A stretch of 64,000 nt of DNA from Alphaproteobacteria bacterium (GCA_028285305.1 JANQPV010000037.1:158838-222837), one strand, 5' to 3'. Numbered from the stretch's first letter, positions 16,868 through 26,827 are shown. Notes: generated by a model from the letters alone, not told the origin. Numbers and translations: made by a program.

Positions 16868-18697
16868 CTAGCTCGCACTTGGGCGTTTCAAGACAGAGCC
16901 CCTCAAGATCAGCCACACCGCATAGAGTGCACCCACAACAATCAAAAGGATGCCGGCCGGAATAAACCACAATTGTTGCAGGATAGCTGGTAGCGCACGC
17001 GATCGGGACGTAAGTGCACGATTATACCCAGCAGGCACGGGCAAGACGCCATTTTCCTCCGCATACTTCTCATAGTCTTCAATCATTGAGGCAAGGAGTT
17101 CGGGTTGCTCGCGTGAGAGGTCATTTGTTTCTCCCGGATCAACGGAAAGGTCGAAAAGACGCCATGTGTTGTCACCAAAAGGTGGTCCGTTTCGAGTAAC
17201 CTTGTAATCGCCGCGAAAGAGAGCCGCGTTTCCCGCCAATTCCATCCCTACTGCATCTTCCGGTCCGTATACACCCTGAGCTTTGTTCCTCAAAACCTCC
17301 GCCAGCGACCGACCGCTCATGTCATCTCGCTCGTAGTCAATGCCGGCCAGGTCCAGAACAGTCGGCGCCACATCCGTTACGTAAGTGAATGCATCGGAGG
17401 ATCGCCCTTGATCGATCCCTGGCCCCGACACAATAAGGGGCACACGGATTCCCCCTTCCGACATATAACCTTTGAAGAGATCACTGGGTGAGGCACTGGC
17501 TAAAGCCCATTCTGGACCCATCGTCGAAAAGCTCCCCCGTGCGCCATATGTCTCCGGACTGACACGATATCCTTCCGAGGTGACCCACAGCCGCGCCAAT
17601 CCATTGGCTTCAATTTCGACACCATCTGGACCGTTATCAGCAAGAACGACGAATACTGTATTGTCGAACAGGTTCCGCGCCTTCAGAAAGTCAACATAGC
17701 GTCCAAGATGCTCATTTATGCTATCAAACATGCCGGCATAGACAGCCTTGCGCTTGGCATACATTGATTTTTCTGCTTCCGTTAGTTCATCCCACGCGCG
17801 GAAACCTTCGGCCATGTCGGCGAGTTCAGCCTCCTGAGGAATGAGTCCCATGTCCTTCGCCGTCTCCCAACGCTTACGTCTCAAATCGTTCCATCCGTCT
17901 CGGTACGTTTCAAGATATGGCTCGATATTGTGTGCGGGCGCTTGCAGAGGATAATGTGCAGCGACGAACGCAAGATAAGCAAAAAAGGGTTTGTCTTGCT
18001 GGGCGTCTTGTTCCGTATACTCAATGAGTTTGTCGACGATACTCTTCGTGGAATAGAAGTCAGAGGGGAGCGAAGAGATTGGTTCTCCGTCTTCAATCCA
18101 CTGTGTTTTGCTTTCGGTTGGAATATGGGCCATATCGGAATAATGGTCACCGCCCGATGAATTCAAAACAAAGGAGCGATCAAATCCGTGGGCTGATGGG
18201 CGAGAATCGATGTCTTCGCCAAGGTGCCATTTCCCGACTGTATAGGTCCGATAGCCATTGCTTCGTAGTCTAGCAGCTATCGTTGTTATTCCGGGTTCTA
18301 GGGTTCCCGCGTACCCCGGCTGTCCAATATGTTCAGACGGTATCATCGATGCAAGGTTGCCCACGCCAGCGCGATGGCTGTTCAAACCAGTTAACAGCAT
18401 CGCTCGCGATGGCGCACAAAGCGGTGATGCTCTAAAATTTGTGAAGCGAATGCCATTCGCGGCGAAGGCATCGATAACGGGCGTTTGTATCTCACCACCA
18501 TACGCACTGAAATCCATCAGTGCCGCATCATCGATTATAACGATGGCAATGTTGGGCCTCGCGCTGCTGTGCGACGTGTCAGGGGTATTTTCTGCTTGGA
18601 AGGGCTCTTCGGCAAACGTTTGAGAAAACAAAAGCAAATATGCGAGCGCAACAAATAGGGAAACTTTTTGGGCCAACAAAGTCGAAACAGCATACAT
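16868..18697 (-). CDS. Type I arylsulfatase, membrane-anchored
   Basis: About 609 residues. Signal peptide MYAVSTLLAQ..LLLFSQTFA; the ATG at 18697 is chosen because the upstream 33 residues lack such character. Motifs: IVIIDDAALMDFSAYGG (metal Asp-Asp), then C94-A-P-S-R98 in SPLCAPSRAMLLTG, the site where Cys94 is converted to formylglycine, KWHLGE, and FVVLADNGPDGVE (metal Asp-Asn). It hydrolyses sulfate esters outside the cytoplasm; the substrate could be aryl or sugar sulfate. A C-terminal transmembrane helix (FIPAGILLIVVGALYAVWLIL) with a short basic tail should anchor it with the catalytic domain in the periplasm. The formylglycine-generating enzyme is not in the window. Confidence 0.9.
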   Translation of the reverse strand: MYAVSTLLAQKVSLFVALAYLLLFSQTFAEEPFQAENTPDTSHSSARPNIAIVIIDDAALMDFSAYGGEIQTPVIDAFAANGIRFTNFRASPLCAPSRAMLLTGLNSHRAGVGNLASMIPSEHIGQPGYAGTLEPGITTIAARLRSNGYRTYTVGKWHLGEDIDSRPSAHGFDRSFVLNSSGGDHYSDMAHIPTESKTQWIEDGEPISSLPSDFYSTKSIVDKLIEYTEQDAQQDKPFFAYLAFVAAHYPLQAPAHNIEPYLETYRDGWNDLRRKRWETAKDMGLIPQEAELADMAEGFRAWDELTEAEKSMYAKRKAVYAGMFDSINEHLGRYVDFLKARNLFDNTVFVVLADNGPDGVEIEANGLARLWVTSEGYRVSPETYGARGSFSTMGPEWALASASPSDLFKGYMSEGGIRVPLIVSGPGIDQGRSSDAFTYVTDVAPTVLDLAGIDYERDDMSGRSLAEVLRNKAQGVYGPEDAVGMELAGNAALFRGDYKVTRNGPPFGDNTWRLFDLSVDPGETNDLSREQPELLASMIEDYEKYAEENGVLPVPAGYNRALTSRSRALPAILQQLWFIPAGILLIVVGALYAVWLILRGSVLKRPSAS

Positions 18698-19015
18698 AAG
18701 CGATAGTCCGTTCGTATCAATATTACGTTCGGATGAACTGCATCCGGGAGATCGAGATGTATGTGAGACCGGACATGAACGGGAACTCAGTTGCAAGTCC
18801 TTTCTGGACCGAACGAGGCCCTTCCCTCTCTCTCAAAGGTATGGCTGACTGCTGCCTTCTCGAGCGGGCAAAGCCCAAAAAAAGCAGCGTCGGTTTCTCC
18901 GGTCAGCGCACTTCCTTCAGGGGACGCAGGCATTTCCAATCGAAGAAAGCTATTGGAAAAATATCGATGAAACGATTATGTCTCTTCTCAGAGACACCAA
19001 CCGGAGACTCACACC
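18698..19015. other. 318-bp divergent spacer with a 7-bp palindrome
   Basis: Spacer between the sulfatase and the small monooxygenase gene. No credible gene. A perfect inverted repeat TGTCTCT-TCTC-AGAGACA occupies 18979-18996, followed by CCGGAGAC, the ribosome site of the gene at 19016. It could be an operator or an mRNA hairpin in the 5' leader. Confidence 0.45.
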
Positions 19016-19327
19016 ATGTTCATCGCCATGAATCGCTTTCAAATCAACAAAGGCCGGGAAGCAGACTTTGAAAAGGTCTGGCAGGACCGGGACACGCATT
19101 TGAAAGAAGTACCCGGCTTCATGAATTTCCACCTGCTGCGCGGCCCGGAAGAAGAAACTTATACTCTGTATTCATCCCATTCCGTCTGGGCGTCACGGGA
19201 CGCGTTTGAGGACTGGACGAAGTCCGAGGCCTTTAGAAAAGCCCACGCAAACGCCGGTGACACAAACGGCATTTACTTAGGTCATCCGCAATTTGAAGGC
19301 TTCGAGGTGGTTCAAACGGTCGAGTAA
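19016..19327 (+). CDS. Antibiotic-biosynthesis-monooxygenase-fold protein (IsdG/HmoA-like)
   Basis: 103 residues with the ABM dimeric alpha/beta-barrel pattern: FIAMNRFQINKGREADFEKVW, then PGFMNFHLLRG, ETYTLYSSHSVWASRDAFEDW and a closing PQFEGFEVVQ. The N-terminal NRF asparagine and the W/H of the central strand are shared with haem-degrading HmoA/IsdG-type members, which cleave haem to release iron. The Asn-Trp-His triad is only partly visible, so haem degradation is possible but unproven. ATG follows CCGGAGAC. It converges with the RidA-like gene, 7 bp apart. Confidence 0.8.
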   Translation: MFIAMNRFQINKGREADFEKVWQDRDTHLKEVPGFMNFHLLRGPEEETYTLYSSHSVWASRDAFEDWTKSEAFRKAHANAGDTNGIYLGHPQFEGFEVVQTVE

Positions 19328-19334
19328 GCGGGCT

Positions 19335-19748
19335 TTAGCCGCCCCTCAATTCCGCCACCGCCTTGATCTCTACACAGAGATGCGGATCGGGCAAGGATGC
19401 AACACCGACCGTAGTTCGTGGTGGGGCGTCATAGTCTTCAAAGGCACGATTGAAGGCGACGACAAACTCCATGTAGTCGTCCATCTGGGTCAAATAGCAG
19501 GTGAGATCGACAAGATCGTTCATCATCACGTCATGCTCCGCCAAAAGAGCTTTTAAATTCTCAAAACAGGCATTCGCCTGCACCAGAGTATCGAGCTTTG
19601 TTTCGCCGCCGCGCAGCTGGGTGACGCCTGGGATCGAATTGTCGGCCGCACGGCCGCTCAAGCCTGCCACGAAGAGGAACGGCCCGCTGCGCCGTACTTT
19701 TGCGTAGCGCCCGATTTCGTCATTATCCGTACGATGGCCTGACATCAC
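19335..19748 (-). CDS. RidA-family protein (Rid/YjgF/UK114)
   Basis: 137 residues. Features: GPFLFVAGLSGRA, ACFENLKALLAEHDVMMNDLVDLTCYLTQMDDYMEFVVAFNRAFED, and PPRTTVGVASLPDPHLCVEIKAVAEL. The PxRTTV arginine is the substrate-carboxylate ligand of RidA enzymes, and the C-terminal VEIKAVAEL is characteristic. RidA hydrolyses reactive enamine/imine intermediates from PLP enzymes; several relatives act in catabolic pathways (aminomuconate deaminase type). The sequence is longer at the N-terminus than E. coli RidA. No genetic partner is evident. Confidence 0.88.
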   Translation of the reverse strand: MMSGHRTDNDEIGRYAKVRRSGPFLFVAGLSGRAADNSIPGVTQLRGGETKLDTLVQANACFENLKALLAEHDVMMNDLVDLTCYLTQMDDYMEFVVAFNRAFEDYDAPPRTTVGVASLPDPHLCVEIKAVAELRGG

Positions 19749-19785
19749 AAACGCTCCTCACCATAAACAACAATCCAGATGCCAC

Positions 19786-20574
19786 CTACCCTTGACCTGA
19801 CCCAAAGACTTTTCTCAGCAGCTCCGTCGTGCGCTTCGCCGGGTTGCGGCGGATTTCCTTTTCCTCTTGGGCCAGATAATAAAAGATGCCGTTCAGTGCA
19901 CCACTTAACGTGTGCTCGACGAGTTGCTCTTTCGCATTGCCCGCCAGTTCCGGCGCCAATGGAATCCGGCTGTAGCCCGCCACAAAACGGTCAAAGGTCT
20001 GGATTGCGCCGGACGACTGCAAGGTCTCCGTCACAATCGGTCGAAATTCGATCATCAAATGGGGTGTCATGGCTTGTTTGAAATATTGTGTCGCCGCATC
20101 GTCGGCCCCGTTCAAAATCTCATTGGCATCGTTGAGTGTGATTGAGGCGATCGCATCTGAGAAAATGGACAGAGCTTTAGGCGCGGCCTTCTCCGCTGCC
20201 CGGTTGAGCTGAACCTCCAGATCATCAAGCATGCCCGACATCCCGACCGGACGCGCCAAATTTTGCACGTTCCTCAGGAAACTGGGCAAGGAGATGTAGA
20301 TGTTGGGATCATTTCGGTAGCCGTTGCGTTTACCCACCCTGTCAACGGTGCGCTCTGCCCCAACGCTGAGGGCTTCCCTCAGCCCCATGGCGATCAGGCT
20401 CGAATTGTAAGCGCCGTCGGAATTCTCTCCGCGTATAGTTCCGATCCCGTCGCGAATGCGGTCGAAAATGCCTGCAGAGGCCGGTTGACTGGCAAGCCCT
20501 GCAACGGCAGCACTTGCGAACAAGAGGGCGCGCCGGGAGAGGCGAGGATCGGAGTTGGATCTTATGTGCGGCAA
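19786..20574 (-). CDS. DUF4197 protein with Tat-type signal
   Basis: 262 residues. The N-terminus [19 protein letters not shown] is a twin-arginine signal, suggesting export of a folded protein. The mature part follows DUF4197: [19 protein letters not shown], a helical middle ([17 protein letters not shown]), [21 protein letters not shown], and [25 protein letters not shown]. The function is unknown; homologues are short helical periplasmic or lipid-anchored proteins. It is divergent from uvrB. Confidence 0.85.
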   Translation of the reverse strand: MPHIRSNSDPRLSRRALLFASAAVAGLASQPASAGIFDRIRDGIGTIRGENSDGAYNSSLIAMGLREALSVGAERTVDRVGKRNGYRNDPNIYISLPSFLRNVQNLARPVGMSGMLDDLEVQLNRAAEKAAPKALSIFSDAIASITLNDANEILNGADDAATQYFKQAMTPHLMIEFRPIVTETLQSSGAIQTFDRFVAGYSRIPLAPELAGNAKEQLVEHTLSGALNGIFYYLAQEEKEIRRNPAKRTTELLRKVFGSGQG

Positions 20575-20718
20575 AATCGGCTACCTCCTATAAGAGAATC
20601 TGAAGCTCCAAGTATGGCACGTTGGGCGAGGAGAGACTATGGTCTAGTCTTAGTCGCCTTCCTATCCCATATTCGCTCTATGTCACCCGCTTCGAAATCA
20701 GGATTATCTGAAGGCCCT

Positions 20719-22953
20719 ATGCCGGACTTTCTTCCCGAGAGTTCGGTCACATGGGTCCCCCATCGCCCGGAACGCCCGGAAAAATCGGAAGGCGGCATCC
20801 TCTTGGATGTTGTGTCCGAGTTTGAGCCGGCGGGCGATCAACCACAAGCCATATCCGAACTGGTCAGTGGTCTGAAAGACGGAGAGTTCGATCAGGTCCT
20901 CTTGGGGGTCACCGGTTCGGGCAAGACCTTCACGATGGCCAACGTCATCAAGGATGTACAACGCCCGGCCCTCATTCTGGCCCCCAACAAAACTCTGGCC
21001 GCCCAACTCTATGCGGAAATGAAGAGCTTTTTCCCAGAGAACGCCGTCGAGTACTTCGTCTCCTATTATGATTACTATCAGCCCGAAGCGTATGTGCCGC
21101 GCTCCGACACATATATCGAAAAGGAATCCTCAATAAACGAACAAATCGACCGCATGCGCCACTCAGCGACCCGCGCACTTCTGGAACGGGACGACGTTGT
21201 GATCGTGGCGTCGGTCTCCTGCATCTACGGGATCGGCTCTGTAGAGACCTATACGGCCATGACTGTGGAACTCAAGGCGGGCGAGCGGATTGAACGGAAC
21301 GAACTCTTATCGCGCCTTGTCTCTCTACAGTACAGGCGCAACGACCAAGCTTTCCAGCGAGGGACATTTCGCGTACGCGGTGACGTTGTCGAGATCTTCC
21401 CGGCCCACTACGAGGACCGAGCTTGGCGCCTGTCTCTTTTCGGCGACGAAATCGAATCCATCACCGAATTCGACCCTTTGACCGGGCACAAAGCCGCCGA
21501 TCTCAAACAGATCAAGATCTATGCAAACAGCCATTACGTGACACCGCGCCCGACCATGCAGCAGGCGGTAAAACAAATTAAGGAGGATCTGCGCGTTCGC
21601 CTGGAAGAGCTCAACGCCGACGGCAGGTTGCTCGAGGCCCAGCGACTCGAGCAGAGAACCCTCTTTGATATCGAAATGATCGAGGCCACTGGATCCTGTG
21701 CCGGCATTGAAAACTATTCCCGCTACCTGACCGGCCGCAAGCCCGGCGAGCCCCCACCCACTTTGTTTGAGTATTTGCCCGACAACGCCCTGGTGTTTGT
21801 AGATGAAAGCCATGTGACCATCGGCCAACTTCACGCCATGTTCCGCGGCGACTATCGGCGCAAGGCGACCCTGGCGGAATACGGCTTCCGCCTGCCCTCG
21901 TGCGTCGACAACCGGCCCCTTCGATTTGAAGAGTGGGACGCCATGCGGCCGCAAACCGTCTACGTGTCGGCCACACCGGGCAGTTGGGAAATGGAGCGCA
22001 CGGGCGGCGTGTTTGTCGAACAGGTGATCCGGCCCACAGGCCTCACCGACCCCGACATTTTTGTTCGTCCCGCCAGCGAACAAGTGGATGATCTGATTGC
22101 CGAATGCAAAACGGTGGCCGGTCAAGGCTACCGCATTCTGGTCACCACACTGACGAAACGCATGGCCGAAGACCTCACCGAATACATGCACGAGCAAGGT
22201 ATCCGCGTCCGCTACATGCACTCCGATATCGATACGCTCGAACGTATTGAAATCATTAGAGATCTCAGACTTGGCGCATTCGATGTCTTGGTCGGTATCA
22301 ATTTGCTGCGCGAAGGATTGGATATTCCCGAATGCGCGCTCGTCGCAATACTGGACGCTGACAAAGAAGGCTTTCTCCGCTCAGAGACATCCCTCGTTCA
22401 AACGATCGGACGGGCGGCTCGTAATGTCGACGGACGGGTTATTCTCTACGCCGATGAGATGACGGGCTCTCTGGAACGGGCCATCGCCGAAACCGAGCGG
22501 CGCCGTGCCAAACAAGACGCATACAATGCGGAACACGGTATCACACCAGAGTCCGTAAAGAAGAACATAGCGGACGTCCTTCAGTCTGTTTACGAACAAG
22601 ATCACTACACCGTTGACTCAGGGTTTGCCGAAGACGCTGGCGCTCCGCTGATCGGCCACAATCTTAAGGCCCATCTGGAGGATCTGGAGAAGCGGATGCG
22701 CGATCACGCCTCGAATTTGGAATTCGAAGAGGCCGCGCGCTTGCGCGATGAAATCAAGCGTTTGGAGGAAACCGAGCTGACCCTTTCCGATGACCCGTTT
22801 GCACGACAATCTGAGATCGAACAGCGCGCGGGCAGCCATCAGGCTCCAAGCAAATCAAGCAAAGGAGTGCCGCGGGCAACCGGGAGGTCCACCGCAGGAA
22901 AGGCGGGAACGCGTCCTCAACGCCGAAAACGCAAGAGCCGCAAGGGCCCGTAG
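20719..22953 (+). CDS. uvrB: Excinuclease ABC subunit B
   Basis: About 744 residues. Walker A GVTGSGKT (63-70) is followed by the beta-hairpin [16 protein letters not shown] ([12 protein letters not shown]), the helicase region [16 protein letters not shown] and QTIGRAARN, and a C-terminal UVR motif ([26 protein letters not shown]) that contacts UvrC. It loads onto damaged DNA with UvrA in nucleotide-excision repair. The C-terminal extension after the UVR helix is basic ([10 protein letters not shown]). ATG 20719 has GAAGG 5 nt before; ATG 20680 would add 13 residues. A longer open frame back to 20263 overlaps the DUF4197 gene and is not used. uvrC is 5.5 kb downstream. Confidence 0.97.
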   Translation: MPDFLPESSVTWVPHRPERPEKSEGGILLDVVSEFEPAGDQPQAISELVSGLKDGEFDQVLLGVTGSGKTFTMANVIKDVQRPALILAPNKTLAAQLYAEMKSFFPENAVEYFVSYYDYYQPEAYVPRSDTYIEKESSINEQIDRMRHSATRALLERDDVVIVASVSCIYGIGSVETYTAMTVELKAGERIERNELLSRLVSLQYRRNDQAFQRGTFRVRGDVVEIFPAHYEDRAWRLSLFGDEIESITEFDPLTGHKAADLKQIKIYANSHYVTPRPTMQQAVKQIKEDLRVRLEELNADGRLLEAQRLEQRTLFDIEMIEATGSCAGIENYSRYLTGRKPGEPPPTLFEYLPDNALVFVDESHVTIGQLHAMFRGDYRRKATLAEYGFRLPSCVDNRPLRFEEWDAMRPQTVYVSATPGSWEMERTGGVFVEQVIRPTGLTDPDIFVRPASEQVDDLIAECKTVAGQGYRILVTTLTKRMAEDLTEYMHEQGIRVRYMHSDIDTLERIEIIRDLRLGAFDVLVGINLLREGLDIPECALVAILDADKEGFLRSETSLVQTIGRAARNVDGRVILYADEMTGSLERAIAETERRRAKQDAYNAEHGITPESVKKNIADVLQSVYEQDHYTVDSGFAEDAGAPLIGHNLKAHLEDLEKRMRDHASNLEFEEAARLRDEIKRLEETELTLSDDPFARQSEIEQRAGSHQAPSKSSKGVPRATGRSTAGKAGTRPQRRKRKSRKGP

Positions 22954-23236
22954 GGATCGCCAAACACCAACCACTTCGTACACACCTTTTTATCATCAGC
23001 ACGGTGATGGAAAGTCGAAGCTCCGATTGTTGCCAACCTTAAGCCAGACTTAATTTGAGGTTTGTGACAAAAATTGATTCTCCTTGACTTTGTTGCGCTT
23101 GCGTGCGCATACCCCTCTTGTTGGCTTTGCCGAAACGATTTTCAACTCGTGGGAGAGCCTTCCAATTGGCGGCTGAGAGTAAGGGCGCCAGAACTACCGG
23201 AACTGCGAAGTTCCGCACTTGCAAGGACTGACTACA
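22954..23236 (+). other. 283-bp leader region before the cold-shock gene
   Basis: No gene is seen in this stretch. Cold-shock genes commonly have long 5' untranslated leaders that refold with temperature, and this spacing allows one; I found no specific cold-box sequence. Part of it may instead be the uvrB 3' end. Confidence 0.35.
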
Positions 23237-23440
23237 ATGCCAACCGGAACCGTAAAGTTTTTTAATACATCTAAAGGATTTGGTTTCATCGTCCCTGACG
23301 ATGGGAGCAAAGACGTATTCGTTCACATTTCCGCCGTCGAAAAGTCCGGAATTCGGCAGTTGGACGAAGGTCAAAAAGTGAACTTCGAAATTGAACCAGA
23401 TAATCGCGGCCCTAAGGCCGTGAACTTGACTCTGGCCTGA
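23237..23440 (+). CDS. Cold-shock domain protein
   Basis: 67 residues of a single [18 protein letters not shown] carries RNP1 (KGFGFI) and DVFVHISAV carries RNP2 (VFVHI). The rest matches CspA-type proteins, which bind single-stranded nucleic acid and act as RNA chaperones. The start is the ATG at 23237, with AAGGA about 8 nt upstream; an upstream in-frame ATG is not conserved in this family. A Rho-independent terminator follows immediately, so it is monocistronic. Confidence 0.93.
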   Translation: MPTGTVKFFNTSKGFGFIVPDDGSKDVFVHISAVEKSGIRQLDEGQKVNFEIEPDNRGPKAVNLTLA

Positions 23441-23448
23441 TTAGGTTG

Positions 23449-23475
23449 AAGCCCAACTTGGTTGGGCTTTTTCTT
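23449..23475 (+). terminator. Rho-independent terminator of the cold-shock gene
   Basis: Stem AAGCCCAAC (23449-23457) pairs with GTTGGGCTT (23461-23469) around a 3-nt TTG loop. It is followed on the plus strand by TTTCTTTT. It starts 9 bp after the stop codon. Confidence 0.9.
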
Positions 23476-23655
23476 TTCAGCCCGTTCGAAGATCTTTCCA
23501 AACACAGACAGATTTGAATTCCTCACCCGGGCGTAGAGGACTTCATTTGCGTTTGGAAAGGTCCCGAATTGCAGGCAAGTGAGCGATCTCAAACTTGATC
23601 CGCGCTGGACACTTGCTTCGGCCAGCATAGGATTGGGATGGCGCAGGCGACTTAA

Positions 23656-24528
23656 ATGGCGCAGAACAAAGCCCCCATCTGGTTGGAAGTCGCGCTCAAT
23701 GGAGGCGCGGGGCGGCACCTTCAACCCAACATCCCCATCACTCCAGACGAAATCATCGCGGACGCCATAGCCGCTGTTCAAATGGGTGCCGCAATTGTGC
23801 ATCTCCATGTCTACGAGCCATCGACAGGCAAACCCGTTGAGAATGCAGCGCTTTACGCACGTGTGATCGAGGGGATTAAGGACCAGGTCGATGCGATCGT
23901 CTATCCGACAATAGCGCTCTCCGGAACCTGCCGGGAACGATTTGCGTGTTTGGAAGATTTGGCCAAACGCGGACTGTTGGAATGGGCCGCCCTCGACCCG
24001 GGAAGCGTCAACATCCTCCATCGGCAAGCCGTCAATAAGCGGAACGCAGGTTTTGTGTATTCCACTCCCATTGACCACATAAAATACGGTCTTGATTTGT
24101 CAGCGGAGTATCAATTTCATCCGAGCTTTGCCGTTTACGAGCCGGGATTTGCCCGCCTGGGCGCCGCCCTAGCCGTGGCGCAGGAGAACTTGCCGGAACC
24201 TATATTCAGGATAATGCTGAGTGATGAGCTTCTGTTCGGGCTGCCGCCGAAGGACTATGCAATCGATACGTATCGCTTGTTGTTGTCGGAGGTGGCGCCG
24301 AGCTTTCCGTGGATGGTGTCGGGCATTGGAGGCGACGTCATGACGATCGCCGAAACGGCAATTGGGCAAGGCTTTCATCTTCGCGTCGGGCTGGAGGACG
24401 CACCGCTGCACACCGAACAGAAAAATTTGGATCTTGTGGAAGCTGCCGTCACATTAGTGGGTAAGATGGGCCGAGAGTTCGCAAGCCCAGAAACGATCAG
24501 ACAGACCTTCAAGGAACGAGCAGCATGA
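23656..24528 (+). CDS. BKACE-family beta-keto acid cleavage enzyme (DUF849)
   Basis: 290 residues, TIM barrel of the beta-keto acid cleavage (Kce-like) family. LEVALNGG at the start, then GAAIVHLHVYE, where the His-x-His pair binds Zn, and later WMVSGIGGDVMTIAETAIGQGFHLRVGLED. Family members condense a beta-keto acid with acetyl-CoA to give acetoacetate and an acyl-CoA; 3-keto-5-aminohexanoate (lysine fermentation) is the founding substrate, but dozens of others exist. ATG follows AGGCGAC. It overlaps the dienelactone hydrolase-like gene by 4 bp (ATGA), indicating a tight functional or regulatory pair. Confidence 0.88.
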   Translation: MAQNKAPIWLEVALNGGAGRHLQPNIPITPDEIIADAIAAVQMGAAIVHLHVYEPSTGKPVENAALYARVIEGIKDQVDAIVYPTIALSGTCRERFACLEDLAKRGLLEWAALDPGSVNILHRQAVNKRNAGFVYSTPIDHIKYGLDLSAEYQFHPSFAVYEPGFARLGAALAVAQENLPEPIFRIMLSDELLFGLPPKDYAIDTYRLLLSEVAPSFPWMVSGIGGDVMTIAETAIGQGFHLRVGLEDAPLHTEQKNLDLVEAAVTLVGKMGREFASPETIRQTFKERAA

Positions 24529-25283
24529 ACAAAGGTGATTTCGACCCTCCCTTTTCTTTCGAAGGACCGCTCGGGGACAGGCGGAAATGTTTTGACGTTT
24601 ACTGTAAGGGCGAAGGTCCCCCTGTGATCATTCTTCAGGAGCTGCCAGGCATCGGTCAGTCGACCCTGGAGTTGGCGGCATCACTCGCTGAACACGGCTT
24701 TCGCGCCTACATTCCCCATTTGTTTGGCCCGTTTGGACGGACGTCCTACGCTGGAAATACGGCGCGGGTTATGTGTATGTACAGAGAGTTTTCGCTGTTT
24801 TCGAGCAATCGGACCAGCCCGATTGTAGATTGGGCGAAGGCTTTGGCACAACACGCCCGGGATGAAACTGAAGCGTCCGGTGTCGGTGTGATCGGCATGT
24901 GCCTGACCGGCAACTTCGCCATATCTTTGATGATCGACGACGCAGTCTTAGCCGCAGTCGCCTCCCAGCCGTCCATGCCGATCGGAAATCACAAAGCCTT
25001 GCACATGAGCCCTGAAGACATCACGGCCATCCGCTCCAAGCTGGACTCAAACGGGCCCGTGCTTTCTTATCGCTTTGAGGAAGATTCGATCTGCAGTGCG
25101 GCCAAGTTCCACGCGATCGATGCCGCCTTCAACGAAGACGGAACAGAGCGCGTTAAGTTGACAACGCTCCCCGGACCTGGACATTCAGTCTTTACAGGTC
25201 ACTTTGTTAACGAATACGGCCACCCGACACGCCAAGCCCTCGACGACGTCATCACCTACTTCCGTCAAAAGTTGCAGCCATAG
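24525..25283 (+). CDS. Dienelactone hydrolase family protein
   Basis: 252 residues, alpha/beta-hydrolase fold. VVIILQELPGIGQSTLEL near the start (oxyanion region), VGVIGMCLTGNFAISLMID with the cysteine nucleophile typical of dienelactone hydrolases (G-x-C-x-x-G), an acid near residue 200, and GPGHSVFTGHFVNEYGHPT with the catalytic histidine. The substrate may be a lactone, ester or thioester. Starts inside the last codons of the BKACE gene. The pair may deal with a ring-cleavage or beta-keto-acid derivative, which is inference from adjacency. Confidence 0.84.
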   Translation: MNKGDFDPPFSFEGPLGDRRKCFDVYCKGEGPPVIILQELPGIGQSTLELAASLAEHGFRAYIPHLFGPFGRTSYAGNTARVMCMYREFSLFSSNRTSPIVDWAKALAQHARDETEASGVGVIGMCLTGNFAISLMIDDAVLAAVASQPSMPIGNHKALHMSPEDITAIRSKLDSNGPVLSYRFEEDSICSAAKFHAIDAAFNEDGTERVKLTTLPGPGHSVFTGHFVNEYGHPTRQALDDVITYFRQKLQP

Positions 25284-25339
25284 TCAGAGATCACGCCCTT
25301 CTTTCGATGCTCCAAAGAAATTTGTAGACTGACGGACAA

Positions 25340-26827
25340 ATGACCGACTTTGTATCCAATCTAACCATCACGATGGCGGTGGCGTTTGTTGCTCTGGTCG
25401 GTGCGCTGTTCCTATTTTTGGTCGTCGTCTACATTCGCGACCGAACGCAAAAGGAAGACGCGATCATCCGAAACTTTCCCGTTCTCGGTCATTTTCGCGA
25501 TTTCTTCACCTATCTCGGCACTTTCTTTCGCCAATATTTCTTTGCCCTCGATCGCGAGGAACAGCCGTTCAATCGCGCGCAACGCAATTGGGTCGACCGC
25601 GCGTCCGAGGGCAAGAACCTAACGGTCCCCTTTGGATCCACCCAAAATCTTCGCACGCCCGGCACGATATTCTTCGTCAACAGCGTGTTCCCCGCACCAG
25701 ACGAGCCCAACGAAGAACCCGAGCCGATAACATTCGGCGCAGATGGACCCAATCCCTTCACGACGCAGAGTTTCTTTAATGTCTCCGCTATGAGCTATGG
25801 GTCCATATCCAAGCCCGCGGTGCAGGCCCTTTCCCACGGCGCAAGGCGCGCAGGCATCTGGCTGAACACCGGCGAAGGCGGGATTTCTCCTTACCATCTC
25901 GAAGGTGGTGCGGATCTCATCTTTCAGATTGGCACCGCCAATTACGGCGTGAGACGATCGGACGGCACTCTCGACACGGAACGTCTCGCGGTGCTTTCCA
26001 AACAGCCTGAAGTCAAAATGATCGAACTCAAGCTGTCTCAAGGTGCAAAGCCTGGAAAAGGGGGAATCCTGCCCGCGGAAAAGGTCACTGAAGAAATTGC
26101 TGAGATCAGAACGATCCCGCCGCACCAGGCATCAATCAGTCCAAACGCCCATCCCGGCGTAGACTCACTTGAGACCCTGATCGACCACGTCACTCTCATT
26201 CGCCAAACGGCGCAATTGCCTATTGGCATCAAACTGGTCATGGGTGAGACCAACTGGCTCGACGCGTTCTGTAAGTTGATCCAGGAGCGAGGCCTAAGCC
26301 AAGCGCCCGATTTTATCACGCTGGACAGTGCCGATGGTGGAACGGGCGCCGCGCCCCAGAGCACGATGGACCATGTCGGGCTGCCGATATTTGAAAGTCT
26401 GCCTTTGCTGGTCGATACCCTGAACCGCCATCAATTGCGTGAACGGATCAAGGTGATCGCTTCCGGAAAACTTATGACGCCATCTGCAATCGCCTGGGCT
26501 CTTGCGATGGGAGCGGATTGCGTCAACAACGCCCGTGGATTTATGTTCGCCCTCGGGTGTATCCAATCTCTCCAATGCAATAAGAACACATGCCCGACGG
26601 GGGTGGCCACGCATGACGAAGATTTGCAGAAGGGCCTCGACCCAGCAGACAAGGCGCAACGCGTTGCTCAGTACGCAAAAAATGTCCGGAGCGAAGTCGC
26701 CATGATTGCGCGCGCGTGCGGTGTCAAAGACCCACGGCACCTTAAACGCCATCACGCCAGAATGATCATTGACGATACGCGCAGCGCGTCCTTGGCCGAC
26801 CTTTTTCCGGACGTGACAGCAGAATAA
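25340..26827 (+). CDS. FMN-binding glutamate synthase-like protein
   Basis: 495 residues. A single N-terminal membrane helix (ITMAVAFVALVGALFLFLVVVYIRD) precedes a glutamate-synthase alpha-subunit FMN domain: FFNVSAMSYGSISKPAVQAL, GEGGISPYH, AKPGKGGILPAEKVTEEIAEIR, TLDSADGGTGAAPQSTMDHVG, and a GCIQSLQCNKNTCPTGVAT cysteine cluster (C-x5-C-x4-C) for a [3Fe-4S] centre. The amidotransferase domain is missing. Archaeal and bacterial proteins of this kind (YerD-like) have unproven reactions. No small subunit is adjacent. ATG at 25340 has only a weak upstream purine stretch. Confidence 0.88.
   Translation: MTDFVSNLTITMAVAFVALVGALFLFLVVVYIRDRTQKEDAIIRNFPVLGHFRDFFTYLGTFFRQYFFALDREEQPFNRAQRNWVDRASEGKNLTVPFGSTQNLRTPGTIFFVNSVFPAPDEPNEEPEPITFGADGPNPFTTQSFFNVSAMSYGSISKPAVQALSHGARRAGIWLNTGEGGISPYHLEGGADLIFQIGTANYGVRRSDGTLDTERLAVLSKQPEVKMIELKLSQGAKPGKGGILPAEKVTEEIAEIRTIPPHQASISPNAHPGVDSLETLIDHVTLIRQTAQLPIGIKLVMGETNWLDAFCKLIQERGLSQAPDFITLDSADGGTGAAPQSTMDHVGLPIFESLPLLVDTLNRHQLRERIKVIASGKLMTPSAIAWALAMGADCVNNARGFMFALGCIQSLQCNKNTCPTGVATHDEDLQKGLDPADKAQRVAQYAKNVRSEVAMIARACGVKDPRHLKRHHARMIIDDTRSASLADLFPDVTAE

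Noticed and set aside
20263-20718. Long N-terminal extension of uvrB
   Set aside because: It would overlap the DUF4197 gene on the other strand and has no UvrB homology; the ATG at 20719 or 20680 fits.
21325-22221. 298-codon minus-strand frame over uvrB
   Set aside because: Shadow of the uvrB core; no family features.
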